Positions 55,329 to 64,000 of a stretch of DNA of 64,000 bases are shown piece by piece. Position 1 is the first letter of the stretch; each line of letters starts with the position of its first letter. The translations under genes were made by a program, and so were the position numbers. Source of the stretch: Pedobacter psychrophilus (GTDB taxonomy: Bacteria > Bacteroidota > Bacteroidia > Sphingobacteriales > Sphingobacteriaceae). Location of the stretch: the NCBI RefSeq assembly GCF_001652725.1, contig NZ_LWHJ01000011.1:186001-250000 (forward strand), read 5' to 3'. The notes beneath the pieces are model-generated. The model saw only the letters and a list, made by a program, of their open reading frames with translations. It did no database searches and was not told the origin of the DNA.

Positions 55329-56471
55329 TTGAATAATAATTTAAGCACACAATTTTCTGATTTAATAGCTTCTGCCAAAGACTTTATTCCATTATTATTA
55401 GAAGAAGCTTCAGAAACTGATGCTCCCAATTTGTTTCCAGAAAAATCATTATTGGCAATCAAAGATTCAGACTTTCTAACAGCATGTATTACTTCTGATT
55501 TTGGCGGACGAAATTTGGGTTTACAAGCTGGTTCTAATAGCGCTCTGCTGGAAATTTTACAACTAATTGGTTCTGGAAATTTGGTTTTGGGTCGCGTTTT
55601 GGAAGGACATTTTAACGCACAACTACTCATTAACCAATTTGCGACATCAGAACAAAAAGAGAGGTTTTCTAAAGATGCTTTTGAAGGAAGATTATTTGGC
55701 GTTTGGAATACCCAAGCTGATGATGGTGTTTTCATACAGGATCAAAATGAAACTTATGTTTTACATGGCTCAAAAACTTTTGCTACAGGAACAGGCTATG
55801 TCGCAAGACCTATAGTAACGGCAACAGACAACGATGGTTCGTGGCAAATGTGCATTGTTCCTCTTGACCAAGTTACTGCAATTGTAGATGATAAATGGTG
55901 GAACCCGATGGGAATGAGAGCGACAAGAAGTTATAAAATGAACTTCAATAATATAGTAATTGCTAAAGATAACTTGTTGGGAAATGCTGGAAATTATTAT
56001 CAGCAACCAAGTTTTAGTGGTGGTTCAGTTCGTTTTTCCGCAGTTCAACTGGGCGGCGCTGAAATGATATTCAAAGAGACTGTCAATTACCTAAAAAACT
56101 TAAAAAGAACAGAAGACCAATTTCAAAAAATGCGCATTGGTGAAATGGCGATACTTATTGCATCGGGAAATCAATGGATAAACTCGGCCGCTGTATATCT
56201 GGACAATTACATGAGCGAATCTTCTAGCGAAAATGCCAACCTTTTTTTAAATCAGACCAATATGGTACGTACGGCAATTGATGAGATTTGTACAAAAATT
56301 ATGTCGCTATGCCAAAAATGTATTGGAGCAAGAGGGCTAAATAAACCCTTTCATTTTGAGCGAATCATTCGGGATTTGAATACTTATTTGCGCCAGCCTG
56401 CCCCCGATTATATGTTAATGGAAGTGGGTCGGTTTGCATTTGATAATGCAAATTCAGAAAATGAGCACTAA
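55329..56471 (+). CDS. Acyl-CoA dehydrogenase-like flavoprotein
   Basis: A 380-residue protein from TTG 55329 with the acyl-CoA dehydrogenase fold: helical N-terminus, central beta domain (VWNTQADDGVF, VLHGSKTFATGTGYV, WWNPMGMRATRSYKMNFNNIVI) and helical C-terminus (GARGLNKPFHFERIIRDLNTYLRQPAPDYM). The catalytic glutamate could not be placed with confidence, so it may act on a tethered or unusual substrate. It begins an operon with PIG-L deacetylase (17-bp gap) and NodS-like methyltransferase genes. Confidence 0.85.
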   Translation: MNNNLSTQFSDLIASAKDFIPLLLEEASETDAPNLFPEKSLLAIKDSDFLTACITSDFGGRNLGLQAGSNSALLEILQLIGSGNLVLGRVLEGHFNAQLLINQFATSEQKERFSKDAFEGRLFGVWNTQADDGVFIQDQNETYVLHGSKTFATGTGYVARPIVTATDNDGSWQMCIVPLDQVTAIVDDKWWNPMGMRATRSYKMNFNNIVIAKDNLLGNAGNYYQQPSFSGGSVRFSAVQLGGAEMIFKETVNYLKNLKRTEDQFQKMRIGEMAILIASGNQWINSAAVYLDNYMSESSSENANLFLNQTNMVRTAIDEICTKIMSLCQKCIGARGLNKPFHFERIIRDLNTYLRQPAPDYMLMEVGRFAFDNANSENEH

Positions 56472-56488
56472 AAAGATATATTCTAAAA

Positions 56489-57214
56489 ATGGATAAAATC
56501 GATATAGAAAAGCTTCCAATGTCACCAGAACACTGTGTGAAGGATTTAGGAAAAACTTTAATTGTGGCACCGCATGCAGATGATGAAAGCTTAGGCTGTG
56601 GAGGGGTTATCGCCTTATTAAGAAAATATAATCAGGCAGTCTATATTCTATTGTTGAGCGATGGAACATTATCACATCCAAATAGCTTATTATATCCGAA
56701 GGAAAAATTGCGAAACTTGCGAGAAAACGAAATTTTAAATGCTGCAAAAGTTTTAGATGTGCCTGCCAAGAATGTTATTTTTTGTCGATATAATGACCGT
56801 AATGTTCCAGGTTTAGGAAGTACAAATTTTGAAAGCGCATTAGCTGATATTAACAAAATAATAAATATAATTAATCCACAGAGTATTTTTGTTCCTTGGC
56901 GTAAAGACCCTCATCCTGATCATGTTGCTGCTTATCAATTAGTAAATCATGCAGAAACTTACCATGCAAAAATTTACGAATATCCTATTTGGCTTGATGC
57001 TTTGGGCAAAGCGGAGGATTTTCCTGAAATAAACGCCGTTAGGCCGTTCAAGTTAGATATTTCCAGTATCTTATCTATTAAGCAGGAAGCAATTTCTGCA
57101 CATCAATCGCAAATTTCTAACTTAATTGATGATGATCCAGAAGGTTTCAGAATCTCACAAGTGATGTTGGAAGAGTTTAATAAACCTTACGAAATATTTT
57201 ATATCTCTAAATAA
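56489..57214 (+). CDS. PIG-L family N-acetylglucosamine-type deacetylase
   Basis: A 241-residue zinc hydrolase. APHADDESLGCGG supplies H29 and D32, and H142/H145 lie in DPHPDHVAA, the two zinc motifs of the LmbE/PIG-L family. Family members remove acetyl groups from GlcNAc-containing glycolipids or thiols such as mycothiol and bacillithiol precursors. The substrate here is unknown. The stop overlaps the methyltransferase start in TAATG. Confidence 0.88.
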   Translation: MDKIDIEKLPMSPEHCVKDLGKTLIVAPHADDESLGCGGVIALLRKYNQAVYILLLSDGTLSHPNSLLYPKEKLRNLRENEILNAAKVLDVPAKNVIFCRYNDRNVPGLGSTNFESALADINKIINIINPQSIFVPWRKDPHPDHVAAYQLVNHAETYHAKIYEYPIWLDALGKAEDFPEINAVRPFKLDISSILSIKQEAISAHQSQISNLIDDDPEGFRISQVMLEEFNKPYEIFYISK

Positions 57215-57810
57215 TGTCCTATAAAGAAACACTTAATGCCGACTACTTTGCAAAAGTATATGCTGCAAATGATGATCCTTGGAACTTTGAAACAAGTGTG
57301 TATGAGGCGGAGAAATATGCTTCCACAATAGCTTCATTACCTAAAGAAAATTATGGAGAAATATTGGAAATTGGATGTTCAATTGGCGTATTAACAAAAC
57401 TATTAGCCAAAAAATGCAATCATCTATTGGCTACTGATGTTTCAGAAAAGGCTTTAGAAATCGCTAAGAAAAGATGTAATGATTTAGAAAATATCCAATT
57501 TAAGAACATTAGCTTCCCTGATCAACTCCCGGAGGAAAAATATGATTTAATTGTAGTTTCAGAAGTTGCATATTATTTATCTTCAGCAGATTGGGCTTTG
57601 GCAATTGATAAAATGTATAATATGTTGATGGAAAAAGGGCAAATCGCTTTGATACACTGGTTGCCAGAAGTTCATGACTATCCTCAAACCGGGGATGAAG
57701 TTCATTATTTATTTGCTGATGAAATTAGTGAAAAAATGGTAAATGTATTTAATAGCCGAGCAGAAAAATACAGAATTGATATCTGGGAAAAAGTTAATCG
57801 GAATAATTAG
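57214..57810 (+). CDS. NodS-like SAM-dependent methyltransferase
   Basis: A 198-residue class I methyltransferase. The opening DYFAKVYAANDDPWNFETSVYEAEKY is characteristic of the NodS group, which N-methylates chitooligosaccharide lipids in rhizobia. LEIGCSIGVLT (46-56) is SAM motif I. After a deacetylase, N-methylation of the freed amine is a natural next step, as in Nod factor synthesis; here it is inference. The 3' end overlaps the convergent GT2 gene by 17 bases. Confidence 0.85.
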   Translation: MSYKETLNADYFAKVYAANDDPWNFETSVYEAEKYASTIASLPKENYGEILEIGCSIGVLTKLLAKKCNHLLATDVSEKALEIAKKRCNDLENIQFKNISFPDQLPEEKYDLIVVSEVAYYLSSADWALAIDKMYNMLMEKGQIALIHWLPEVHDYPQTGDEVHYLFADEISEKMVNVFNSRAEKYRIDIWEKVNRNN

Positions 57811-58948
57811 AAATACTTTCTTTTAATTTTAATATTGCTGTATTTATTGGGCTTGATGCATACATTTCATTCCAATGTATTTCGTTCAAAATCTTAATTT
57901 CATTGAACCATTCGCCATAATAACTGACTGCATAATTTTTTAAAATGCTATCGTCAAAAATAATATGCTTATCAATCTTTTCAAGTTCTGATATCACAAG
58001 TAGATAATTATTTTCTTTTTTATTCCATAAATCTCTTATTTTCCTCTTTATGATAAGCCTATTTACTAATGATTCACAAGATTCGACCAAAAAATTACTT
58101 TCTATCATTTCCATATTTTTCCAAACAAGCAGTTGATTAGCAAGTCCCACATCTGCTCTACCGCAGTACCTCGCAGAAGTATGTACTTTTACCCGGTTAC
58201 TATGTCTGATTTTAGCATCAACAGATTCTAATTTTTCATAGAAAGCACAATCTTCCAGATGCTTTACATGAGGTACTCCACCTGCTGTTTGATAGCAGAT
58301 AGATGTTACTGCAAAACTCCCATTAAAGTGCTGATGATGGCATGGTTTTCCGAAATCGAAATTTTTTAAAATCATCGAAGCTAACTCGGCGGCTAGAAGT
58401 TGATATTCTTCATCTTTTTTATGGAATAAAGATATGGAGGAATCTAGCACCACTGACTCTTCCTCATTAAATAAAATCCGTCCTCCAACAGCATCTGCTC
58501 CGTTATTAATTTCGCAAATATTCTGGTAAATCCAATCCCTTGAAACAACAGTATCACTATCGGTTGTCATTATAATTCCTCCACCGTTTTTACACAACCT
58601 GGAATAGGCGATATCCATCAAAGTTTTTCGAACGAAACCAATATTAGCATGCTCCTCTTCAAGTATGATATCTTCCACATGTATATTTAAAGATGAATTT
58701 TCTTCTTTAAACTGCTGAATGATACAAACACTATGATCAGTACAATTATTAGCAATAATCAAGATTTCGAAAATTTTCTTATTTAGTTCAAGGCCCTCAT
58801 CATTTATTTGGTTAAGAAAAGCAGCTAAACAATCCTTAATATACCTTTCTTCATTTTTCACTGGGATTACAATAGAAACTTTTACCTCTGATAGGATTGG
58901 AACTTGCGAGAATAGAATTGAAGGGTCTGTTGGGAGGTATTTTTTCAT
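57794..58948 (-). CDS. GT2-family glycosyltransferase
   Basis: A 384-residue GT-A enzyme. KVSIVIPVKNEERYIKDCLAAFL is the N-terminal nucleotide-binding strand, and TTDSDTVV is the metal-binding DxD. The C-terminal 130 residues lack a family match. No membrane helices are seen, so it works on the cytoplasmic face. It converges on the methyltransferase gene and is separated from the ferritin-like gene by a terminator. Confidence 0.85.
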   Translation of the reverse strand: MKKYLPTDPSILFSQVPILSEVKVSIVIPVKNEERYIKDCLAAFLNQINDEGLELNKKIFEILIIANNCTDHSVCIIQQFKEENSSLNIHVEDIILEEEHANIGFVRKTLMDIAYSRLCKNGGGIIMTTDSDTVVSRDWIYQNICEINNGADAVGGRILFNEEESVVLDSSISLFHKKDEEYQLLAAELASMILKNFDFGKPCHHQHFNGSFAVTSICYQTAGGVPHVKHLEDCAFYEKLESVDAKIRHSNRVKVHTSARYCGRADVGLANQLLVWKNMEMIESNFLVESCESLVNRLIIKRKIRDLWNKKENNYLLVISELEKIDKHIIFDDSILKNYAVSYYGEWFNEIKILNEIHWNEMYASSPINTAILKLKESISNYSD

Positions 58949-58965
58949 TGACGGAGCATTTATAA

Positions 58966-58990
58966 AAAAGCGGCTATAAAGCCGCTTTTA
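58966..58990 (-). terminator. Intrinsic terminator of the DUF892 gene
   Basis: AAAAGCGGCT and AGCCGCTTTT form a perfect stem with a four-base loop, just after the DUF892 stop on the reverse strand, and with a T run in that direction. Confidence 0.85.
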
Positions 58991-58993
58991 ATA

Positions 58994-59524
58994 TTATTTA
59001 GCCTTTAAATTAATTTCCGTATTGGCAAGTTTTGTGAGATCTATATCACATTTTTTTTCTTCATCAAGTGTCGCTCCTAATAATTTATGAACTTCGTTTT
59101 CACCTAAGAGTTTGGCATAGGTAGCCATAGTACCATATGAAGCAATTTCGTAATGCTCTATTTTTTGCGCCGCTGCAATTATTGCTGCATCTCTAATTGC
59201 TCCCGGTTCGGTTTCTTCCATAATGCTTTCTGCTTCCTTCAGCAATCCATCCATTGCATCGCATTTTTCAGCTTTTGGTTTTTCATCCATCGCTTTAAAT
59301 GCATCTTCTAATCTGATAATCTGATTTTGCGTTTCATCCAAATGTTTCTTAATTGCCTCTTGCAATTTTGAAGAAGTTGCGTTTTTAGCCATTTTAGGTA
59401 AATTTTTTACCAACGCTTTTTCTGCCCAGTATAAATCCTTAAGACCATCTACCAGAAAATCTCTTAAATCTTCTGCAGCATCTTTTTTTGGTTTAATTTT
59501 CCCTGTTTCTGTTTGCTTTGCCAT
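58994..59524 (-). CDS. DUF892 ferritin-like protein (YciE/YciF family)
   Basis: A 176-residue helical protein. LRDFLVDGLKDLYWAEKALVKNLPKMAKNAT opens the ferritin-like bundle, and MEETEPGAIRDAAIIAAAQKIEHYEIASYGTMATYAKLLGE carries the glutamate and histidine metal ligands. YciF-type proteins are induced by osmotic and general stress. The N-terminus is lysine-rich (KQTETGKIKPKKDA). It is a single gene inside the glycan region. Confidence 0.88.
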   Translation of the reverse strand: MAKQTETGKIKPKKDAAEDLRDFLVDGLKDLYWAEKALVKNLPKMAKNATSSKLQEAIKKHLDETQNQIIRLEDAFKAMDEKPKAEKCDAMDGLLKEAESIMEETEPGAIRDAAIIAAAQKIEHYEIASYGTMATYAKLLGENEVHKLLGATLDEEKKCDIDLTKLANTEINLKAK

Positions 59525-59774
59525 AGTTTTAATGTTTTTAATTTTAATTAATTTTTTTTTTTAAGAAGAAACATTTTCATAATTTCTCTTTTCTAAAGCG
59601 GTTCAATTTATTATGGTCTATAAAATCTCGCCATTTTATAAAGTAAAGCCTTTTTCATTTTCAATTATATATCGCAAGGAAGATTAATCCATTTGCATCT
59701 TTAATAATTTTTTTAAGGGCATTTTTACTTTCTTTAAACGGCTAATTTTACACGATTAAAAAAGCATCTACACT

Positions 59775-60857
59775 ATGAACATATTAGCTAAAAAAGATTT
59801 TCACTCTTCTTACGATGTGATTGTTTTTTGCCACTTACGTTGGGATTTTGTTTACCAGCGACCTCAACATCTAATTACCAGATTATCAAATGATTTTAAA
59901 ATTTTGGTTATTGAAGAACCCGTGGGAAAGGGAGATGGATCAGAAAGAGGTTTTAAAATATCAGATAATATACATGTTTTACAACCCACCATTGACAATA
60001 TTGAAGACCTTGGAAGTTTTTTAAAGGATATATTAGAAACAAAAGTATTTCCGGTAGGTTGGTTCTATTCGCCAGCATTTGTGAATGTGTTAAATTATTT
60101 AAATTTCTCTGCTATAGTTTATGATTGTATGGATGAACTTTCGCTTTTTAAAGGCGCTTCTCAAAAACTAATAGAACAAGAAAAGAACTTATTATCCGCA
60201 GCAGATATCGTTTTTACAGGAGGAAAATCGCTTTATGAAGCGAAAAAAGAAAAGCATAGCAATGTTTTTTGTTTTCCTAGTTCGGTAGATCAAGAACATT
60301 TCAATCTGGGTAATAAAAGTTTAGAATTGCCATCAGATATCGACTCAATACCAAAACCAATTGTTGGTTACTATGGAGTTATCGATGAAAGAATTAATCT
60401 GAATTTATTGCAAATGAGTGCTCAAAAAATGCCGGATATTTCTTTTGTGATGATTGGACCAATCTGTAAAATTGAAGAACAAGATTTACCATGGGCAGCA
60501 AATATTTTTTATCTCGGAATGAAAACTTACGAAGAGCTTCCAGTTTATTTAAATGAATTTGATTATGCAATGATGCCTTTTGCATTAAACGACGCCACTA
60601 AATTTATCAGCCCTACAAAAACCTTGGAATACATGTGCGCCATGAAACCTATCATTTCAACTAAAATTAAAGACGTTGAAAGGGATTATAGTCATTGTAT
60701 TCAACTTATAGATGATGAGAATGATTTCTTTAATGCAATCCACCAAACCAAAGCTGATTTTAAAGATGCTTATCTGGAAATTTTACAAAATACCTCATGG
60801 GATAGAACTGCTGCAAAAATGTCTCAAATAATTAATGGAATAAAAGAATTAGCATGA
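59775..60857 (+). CDS. GT-B glycosyltransferase of the UGM cluster
   Basis: A 360-residue glycosyltransferase. The motif HLRWDFVYQRPQHLITRLS near the N-terminus is typical of a GT1/GT4-like group found beside UDP-galactopyranose mutase, and SPTKTLEYMCAMKPIISTKIKDV is the donor-binding region. It may add the sugar made by the mutase; this is inference. Its stop overlaps the glf start in ATGA. Confidence 0.8.
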   Translation: MNILAKKDFHSSYDVIVFCHLRWDFVYQRPQHLITRLSNDFKILVIEEPVGKGDGSERGFKISDNIHVLQPTIDNIEDLGSFLKDILETKVFPVGWFYSPAFVNVLNYLNFSAIVYDCMDELSLFKGASQKLIEQEKNLLSAADIVFTGGKSLYEAKKEKHSNVFCFPSSVDQEHFNLGNKSLELPSDIDSIPKPIVGYYGVIDERINLNLLQMSAQKMPDISFVMIGPICKIEEQDLPWAANIFYLGMKTYEELPVYLNEFDYAMMPFALNDATKFISPTKTLEYMCAMKPIISTKIKDVERDYSHCIQLIDDENDFFNAIHQTKADFKDAYLEILQNTSWDRTAAKMSQIINGIKELA

Positions 60858-61996
60858 CCGATTATGATATTTTAATTATTGGCGCCGGAATTTCTGGGGC
60901 TGTGCTTGCCGAACAATATGCATCTGCAGGGAAACGGGTTTTGATTATCGAAAAACGAAACCACATTGCAGGAAACTGTTTTGATTTTTATGATGAAAAC
61001 GAAATACTAACCTCTAAATACGGTGCCCATCTTTTCCATACCAATGATGAAGGGGTGTGGAATTATGTAAATCAATTTGCAGATTGGTACACTTGGGAAC
61101 ATAAAGTAGTAGCAAAAGTAGATAACCATTTAGTTCCAATACCAGTAAATATTACTACTGTTAACACTTTGTTTAACGAGAACTTATCTTCAGAATTAGA
61201 AATGAGAGAATGGCTTTCTAATAATAGGATATCTTACAATTCACCAAAAAATGGAGAAGAGGCAGTTTTAAATCGTGTGGGTAAAGTTTTATACGATAAA
61301 ATGTTTAAGCATTATACAAAAAAGCAATGGGACAAATATCCTTCAGAATTACATGCTTCAGTTTTGGAACGCATCCCAGTAAGGGACAATTACGATGACC
61401 GCTACTTTTCTGATGTTCATCAAGCATTGCCAAAAGGCGGATATACAAAGATGTTCAAGAACATATTAAATCACCCAAATATTACTGTACTGCTAAATAC
61501 AGACTATTTCGAAGTTGAAGGTGAAATTGGCGGATATGAAAAGCTATTTTACACAGGCCCTATTGATCGTTTCTTTACTTTTAATGCAAACCTGACAGAA
61601 AAACTAGAATACCGATCCATCAACTTTGTTAGAGAAGAAATTGATCAGGAATTTTTCCAGCAAAATTCGGTAGTGAATTATCCTGGAAATGAAGTTGAGT
61701 TTACACGGATTGTTGAATATAAGCATTTCGGAAACCAACAATCAGCCACAACCAGCATTGTTAAAGAATACACAATTGACGAGGGAGAACCATATTATCC
61801 AGTTCCTAACGAACAAAATCAAGAAATTTACGCTAAATATAAAACCGAAGCAGATAAATTACTAAACGTGTATTTTGTTGGAAGATTGGCAAATTATAAA
61901 TATTTTAATATGGATCAGGCATTTAGAAATGCCTTAAATCTTTTCAAAAGTTTAGAAGTAGATGTTGTAGAACAAGAATATGCAAAATCCGTTTAG
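60854..61996 (+). CDS. glf: UDP-galactopyranose mutase
   Basis: A 380-residue flavoenzyme converting UDP-galactopyranose to UDP-galactofuranose. The FAD-binding DILIIGAGISGAVLAEQYA and EKRNHIAGNCFDFYD are intact, followed by GAHLFHTNDEGVWNYVNQF, KHYTKKQWDKYPSEL and FVGRLANYKYFNMDQAFRNAL. Galactofuranose is then available for cell-surface glycans. It overlaps the upstream glycosyltransferase by four bases and the downstream hydrolase by 17. Confidence 0.96.
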   Translation: MTDYDILIIGAGISGAVLAEQYASAGKRVLIIEKRNHIAGNCFDFYDENEILTSKYGAHLFHTNDEGVWNYVNQFADWYTWEHKVVAKVDNHLVPIPVNITTVNTLFNENLSSELEMREWLSNNRISYNSPKNGEEAVLNRVGKVLYDKMFKHYTKKQWDKYPSELHASVLERIPVRDNYDDRYFSDVHQALPKGGYTKMFKNILNHPNITVLLNTDYFEVEGEIGGYEKLFYTGPIDRFFTFNANLTEKLEYRSINFVREEIDQEFFQQNSVVNYPGNEVEFTRIVEYKHFGNQQSATTSIVKEYTIDEGEPYYPVPNEQNQEIYAKYKTEADKLLNVYFVGRLANYKYFNMDQAFRNALNLFKSLEVDVVEQEYAKSV

Positions 61997-63098
61997 TTCA
62001 TTTTTCTTAGGTGGTTTCGAGTGTGCGGATCAAATTAATCGTTCAGGAGAACGGGTTAACTTATTAGAAATTACACAGCATCATTTAAGGGTAGAAGAGG
62101 ATTATCAGCTTTTATTAGATATTGGAATAACCTCAGTGCGAGAAGGAATTTGCTGGAGTTCAATAGAAACTAGCCCGGGATTATTTGATTTTAATGAGGT
62201 ATTGAACCGAATTAAAATTGGCGAGAAATTGGGAATTCAACAAATTTGGGACATGATTCATTTTGGCTATCCAGATGACTTGTTTCCAACGCACCCTAAA
62301 TTTTGCTCCCGTTTCACTAACTTGTGTATTGAATTTGTTAGGTTTTATAATCAACATTCCTTGCAACCACTTCTTATTATCCCTATCAATGAAATCAGCT
62401 TTTTATCTTGGTTTTCTGGAGATGTAAGGGGTACCGTTCCGTTTTTAGAGAAGAGCGGTTGGGATATGAAGTATCATCTTTGCAAAGCAGCGATACTTGC
62501 AATCAAAGCTATTAGAGAAGAGAGTCCGTTAGCTAAGATAATTTTAGTAGAACCTCTTGTTAAAGTTCATCAAAACGGCATATTATCAGCAGAAGAGTTG
62601 CAAAAAATTAATGAATACCAATTTGAAGCAGTAGATATTATTAAAGGCAGACTATGCCCAGAATTGGGTGGAAATAACATGCTTTTTGATATATTAGGCA
62701 TTAATTATTATTGGAATTGCCAATGGGTTGAAGGTGGCGAAACAGTATATTGGCCAGATATTTTGAAAGTTAGGGTTCCTCTGAGACAATTGCTAAAAGA
62801 ATCTTATTTACGATATAATAAACCCATTTTCATTTCTGAAACAGGGCATTTTGGACAAGGTAGGGTTGAATGGCTAGAAGAAATTTCAGAAGAATGCTTA
62901 GCTATAAAACAAGCCGGAATTCCTTTTTTTGGCATTTGCATTTATCCTGTTACAGATCGCCCGGATTGGGACAATCTTTTAGATTATAGTAATTGTGGTA
63001 TTTTTGATTTGGATGCTATCGGAAATAGAATTCCTCATATAGAATATATTGAATCGCTAAAAGTGCAACAGATTAAATTTAAAGATATAGAGATTTGA
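61980..63098 (+). CDS. Clan GH-A (GH1-like) glycoside hydrolase
   Basis: A 372-residue TIM-barrel protein. The likely acid/base is E138 in PINEIS and the nucleophile E287 in ISETGH, the order and spacing of clan GH-A enzymes. GGFECADQINRSGERVN opens the barrel. It has no signal peptide, so it acts in the cytoplasm. Its tight overlap with glf suggests editing, transglycosylation or trimming of a galactofuranose-related glycan; that is inference. Confidence 0.77.
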   Translation: MQNPFSSFFLGGFECADQINRSGERVNLLEITQHHLRVEEDYQLLLDIGITSVREGICWSSIETSPGLFDFNEVLNRIKIGEKLGIQQIWDMIHFGYPDDLFPTHPKFCSRFTNLCIEFVRFYNQHSLQPLLIIPINEISFLSWFSGDVRGTVPFLEKSGWDMKYHLCKAAILAIKAIREESPLAKIILVEPLVKVHQNGILSAEELQKINEYQFEAVDIIKGRLCPELGGNNMLFDILGINYYWNCQWVEGGETVYWPDILKVRVPLRQLLKESYLRYNKPIFISETGHFGQGRVEWLEEISEECLAIKQAGIPFFGICIYPVTDRPDWDNLLDYSNCGIFDLDAIGNRIPHIEYIESLKVQQIKFKDIEI

Positions 63099-63528
63099 AT
63101 TCCTGCCCAATTACAATTTAAAATTTAATAAATTCCCATATATCCCACTATTCGTTATGTTCAGCAGAGCATGTCGTAATTCCTAAAAAATAGGAGTTGT
63201 AATCCTAATCAAAAATTAACCAATTGTTTAAAACGAGCTAAAGCAAGTTTCTTATCAGACACAAATTATTTAATTAACTTTATGATGCTTATTCCGCCAC
63301 AAGCTGTCTAAAACAGTTTTGTTAAAGGGATTATTTTGCACATATATGCAAACTTGAAATAATTAAAACCGGGTTGCCCGCCATATCTAAAAATCGCATA
63401 AATAGCAGATTTAAGTAAATAGAGAAATATTAACAAAACTATACAGACACATACTTCCAACTTTAAAACATTAAATTTATCTAAATATAAATACTCAAAC
63501 TAACCTATAAATTGCACCTTTTTATCCT
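63099..63528. other. Intergenic region before the outer-membrane gene
   Basis: 430 bp without a convincing gene, repeat or terminator. The AT-rich last 100 bp probably hold the promoter of the next gene. Confidence 0.4.
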
Positions 63529-64000
63529 ATGAAAAATTACATATGCTGTTTAATAAATCTGTTTTTATTTGTCGATTTTGTTAAAGCACAGGATAGATTT
63601 GAGTTTTCCATCTCAACGGCTTATCAGCAAAGTGATTTTAAATGGTCTATAGCTGGCAGTGCTAATGGTACAAATCCTAATGTATATTCGGAACTTATTT
63701 GGAAAAATCTTAGAGGTCCTGCGTTTCAAACCTCATTAAAAACAAAATTATGGAAAGGATTATTTATACAAGGGTCTGTAAATTATTCTGCTATAATAGG
63801 GGGTAGCGCCAACGATACTGATTATGCTGATGATAATCGTGTTAATCCAGTATTTGAAGCTAATTTACAAAGCGACAAAGGATATACTGCTGATTATTTA
63901 ATTACTGTAGGCTATAAATACAAAAATAAAAAACTTTCAATTTCCCCATATTTAGGTTACGGAAAATCTACTCAATCAATGTTTTTGCTCGATGAAAATA
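63529..64000 (+). CDS. Outer-membrane beta-barrel protein, 5' part
   Basis: From ATG 63529 an open frame runs to the window edge (157 codons). A signal peptide (CCLINLFLFVDFVKAQ) is followed by alternating strands: FEFSISTAYQQSDFKWSIAG, TNPNVYSELIWKNLRG, FQTSLKTKLWKGLFIQGSVNY, ADYLITVGYKYKNKKLSISPYLGYG. The segment WSIAGSANGTNPNVYSELIWK resembles the Protochlamydia-outer-membrane-protein/omptin-like barrel family. No catalytic residue can be judged from the fragment. Confidence 0.7.
   Translation, partial: MKNYICCLINLFLFVDFVKAQDRFEFSISTAYQQSDFKWSIAGSANGTNPNVYSELIWKNLRGPAFQTSLKTKLWKGLFIQGSVNYSAIIGGSANDTDYADDNRVNPVFEANLQSDKGYTADYLITVGYKYKNKKLSISPYLGYGKSTQSMFLLDEN

Overview
The window looks like a chromosomal segment of a Bacteroidota bacterium, most likely Sphingobacteriaceae and Pedobacter-like. 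The evidence is low GC, many TTG and overlapping starts, few clear Shine-Dalgarno sites, and Bacteroidota-typical families (DUF3467, pRiA4b ORF-3-like, lamin-tail and FlgD-like secreted proteins, monomeric NADP-isocitrate dehydrogenase, short phosphatidylserine decarboxylase, SDR-type threonine dehydrogenase). The genus is an inference from gene content. No rRNA, tRNA, CRISPR array or complete insertion sequence was seen.

Layout. 1-3450 is a gene-poor accessory stretch: the 5' end of a RAYT (Y1) transposase, three copies of an 84-bp hairpin repeat probably mobilised by it, a PL14-like surface lipoprotein and an orphan DUF4365 nuclease-like gene. 3450-9000 holds asd, a large secreted lamin-tail protein, and a Crp/Fnr regulator followed by an FNR-like palindrome and a YCII-DoxX-VOC operon. 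9079-10430 is a small ars operon (arsR, DUF6428, arsC) with no pump. 10600-19320 is mixed metabolism and housekeeping (threonine dehydrogenase, a fossil of a second copy of its 3' end, yebC, KDG kinase, YjjG-DinB-MFS, rsgA).

19389-25976 is a compact, dedicated type II fatty-acid-synthase-like operon: ketoreductase, FabZ-like hot-dog protein, ACP, ketosynthase, FabI-like enoyl reductase and AcpS-type transferase. A RES-Xre toxin-antitoxin pair follows, then a hydrolase and a PlsC acyltransferase. Its lipid product is unknown. 26461-29160 encodes membrane lipid functions (psd, cdsA) and a CPBP protease. 29212-46577 is mainly housekeeping: dusB, apaG, miaA, cca, sua5, an MsbA-like exporter, phoH, purC, STAS, RNase Z, an APC permease and MscS. 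Two copies of a structured intergenic element lie at 26351 and 33397.

46833-52284 carries monomeric isocitrate dehydrogenase and dnaX. dnaX is split by an A11 run: the zero frame ends at 385 codons, while a net one-base skip opens a 597-residue tau-like product. This may be a programmed slippage site making gamma- and tau-like subunits. 52285-63098 is a glycan/glycolipid region with two GT1/GT4 enzymes, a GT2, an acyl-CoA dehydrogenase homologue, a PIG-L deacetylase, a NodS-like methyltransferase, UDP-galactopyranose mutase and a clan GH-A hydrolase. The window ends inside an outer-membrane beta-barrel gene.
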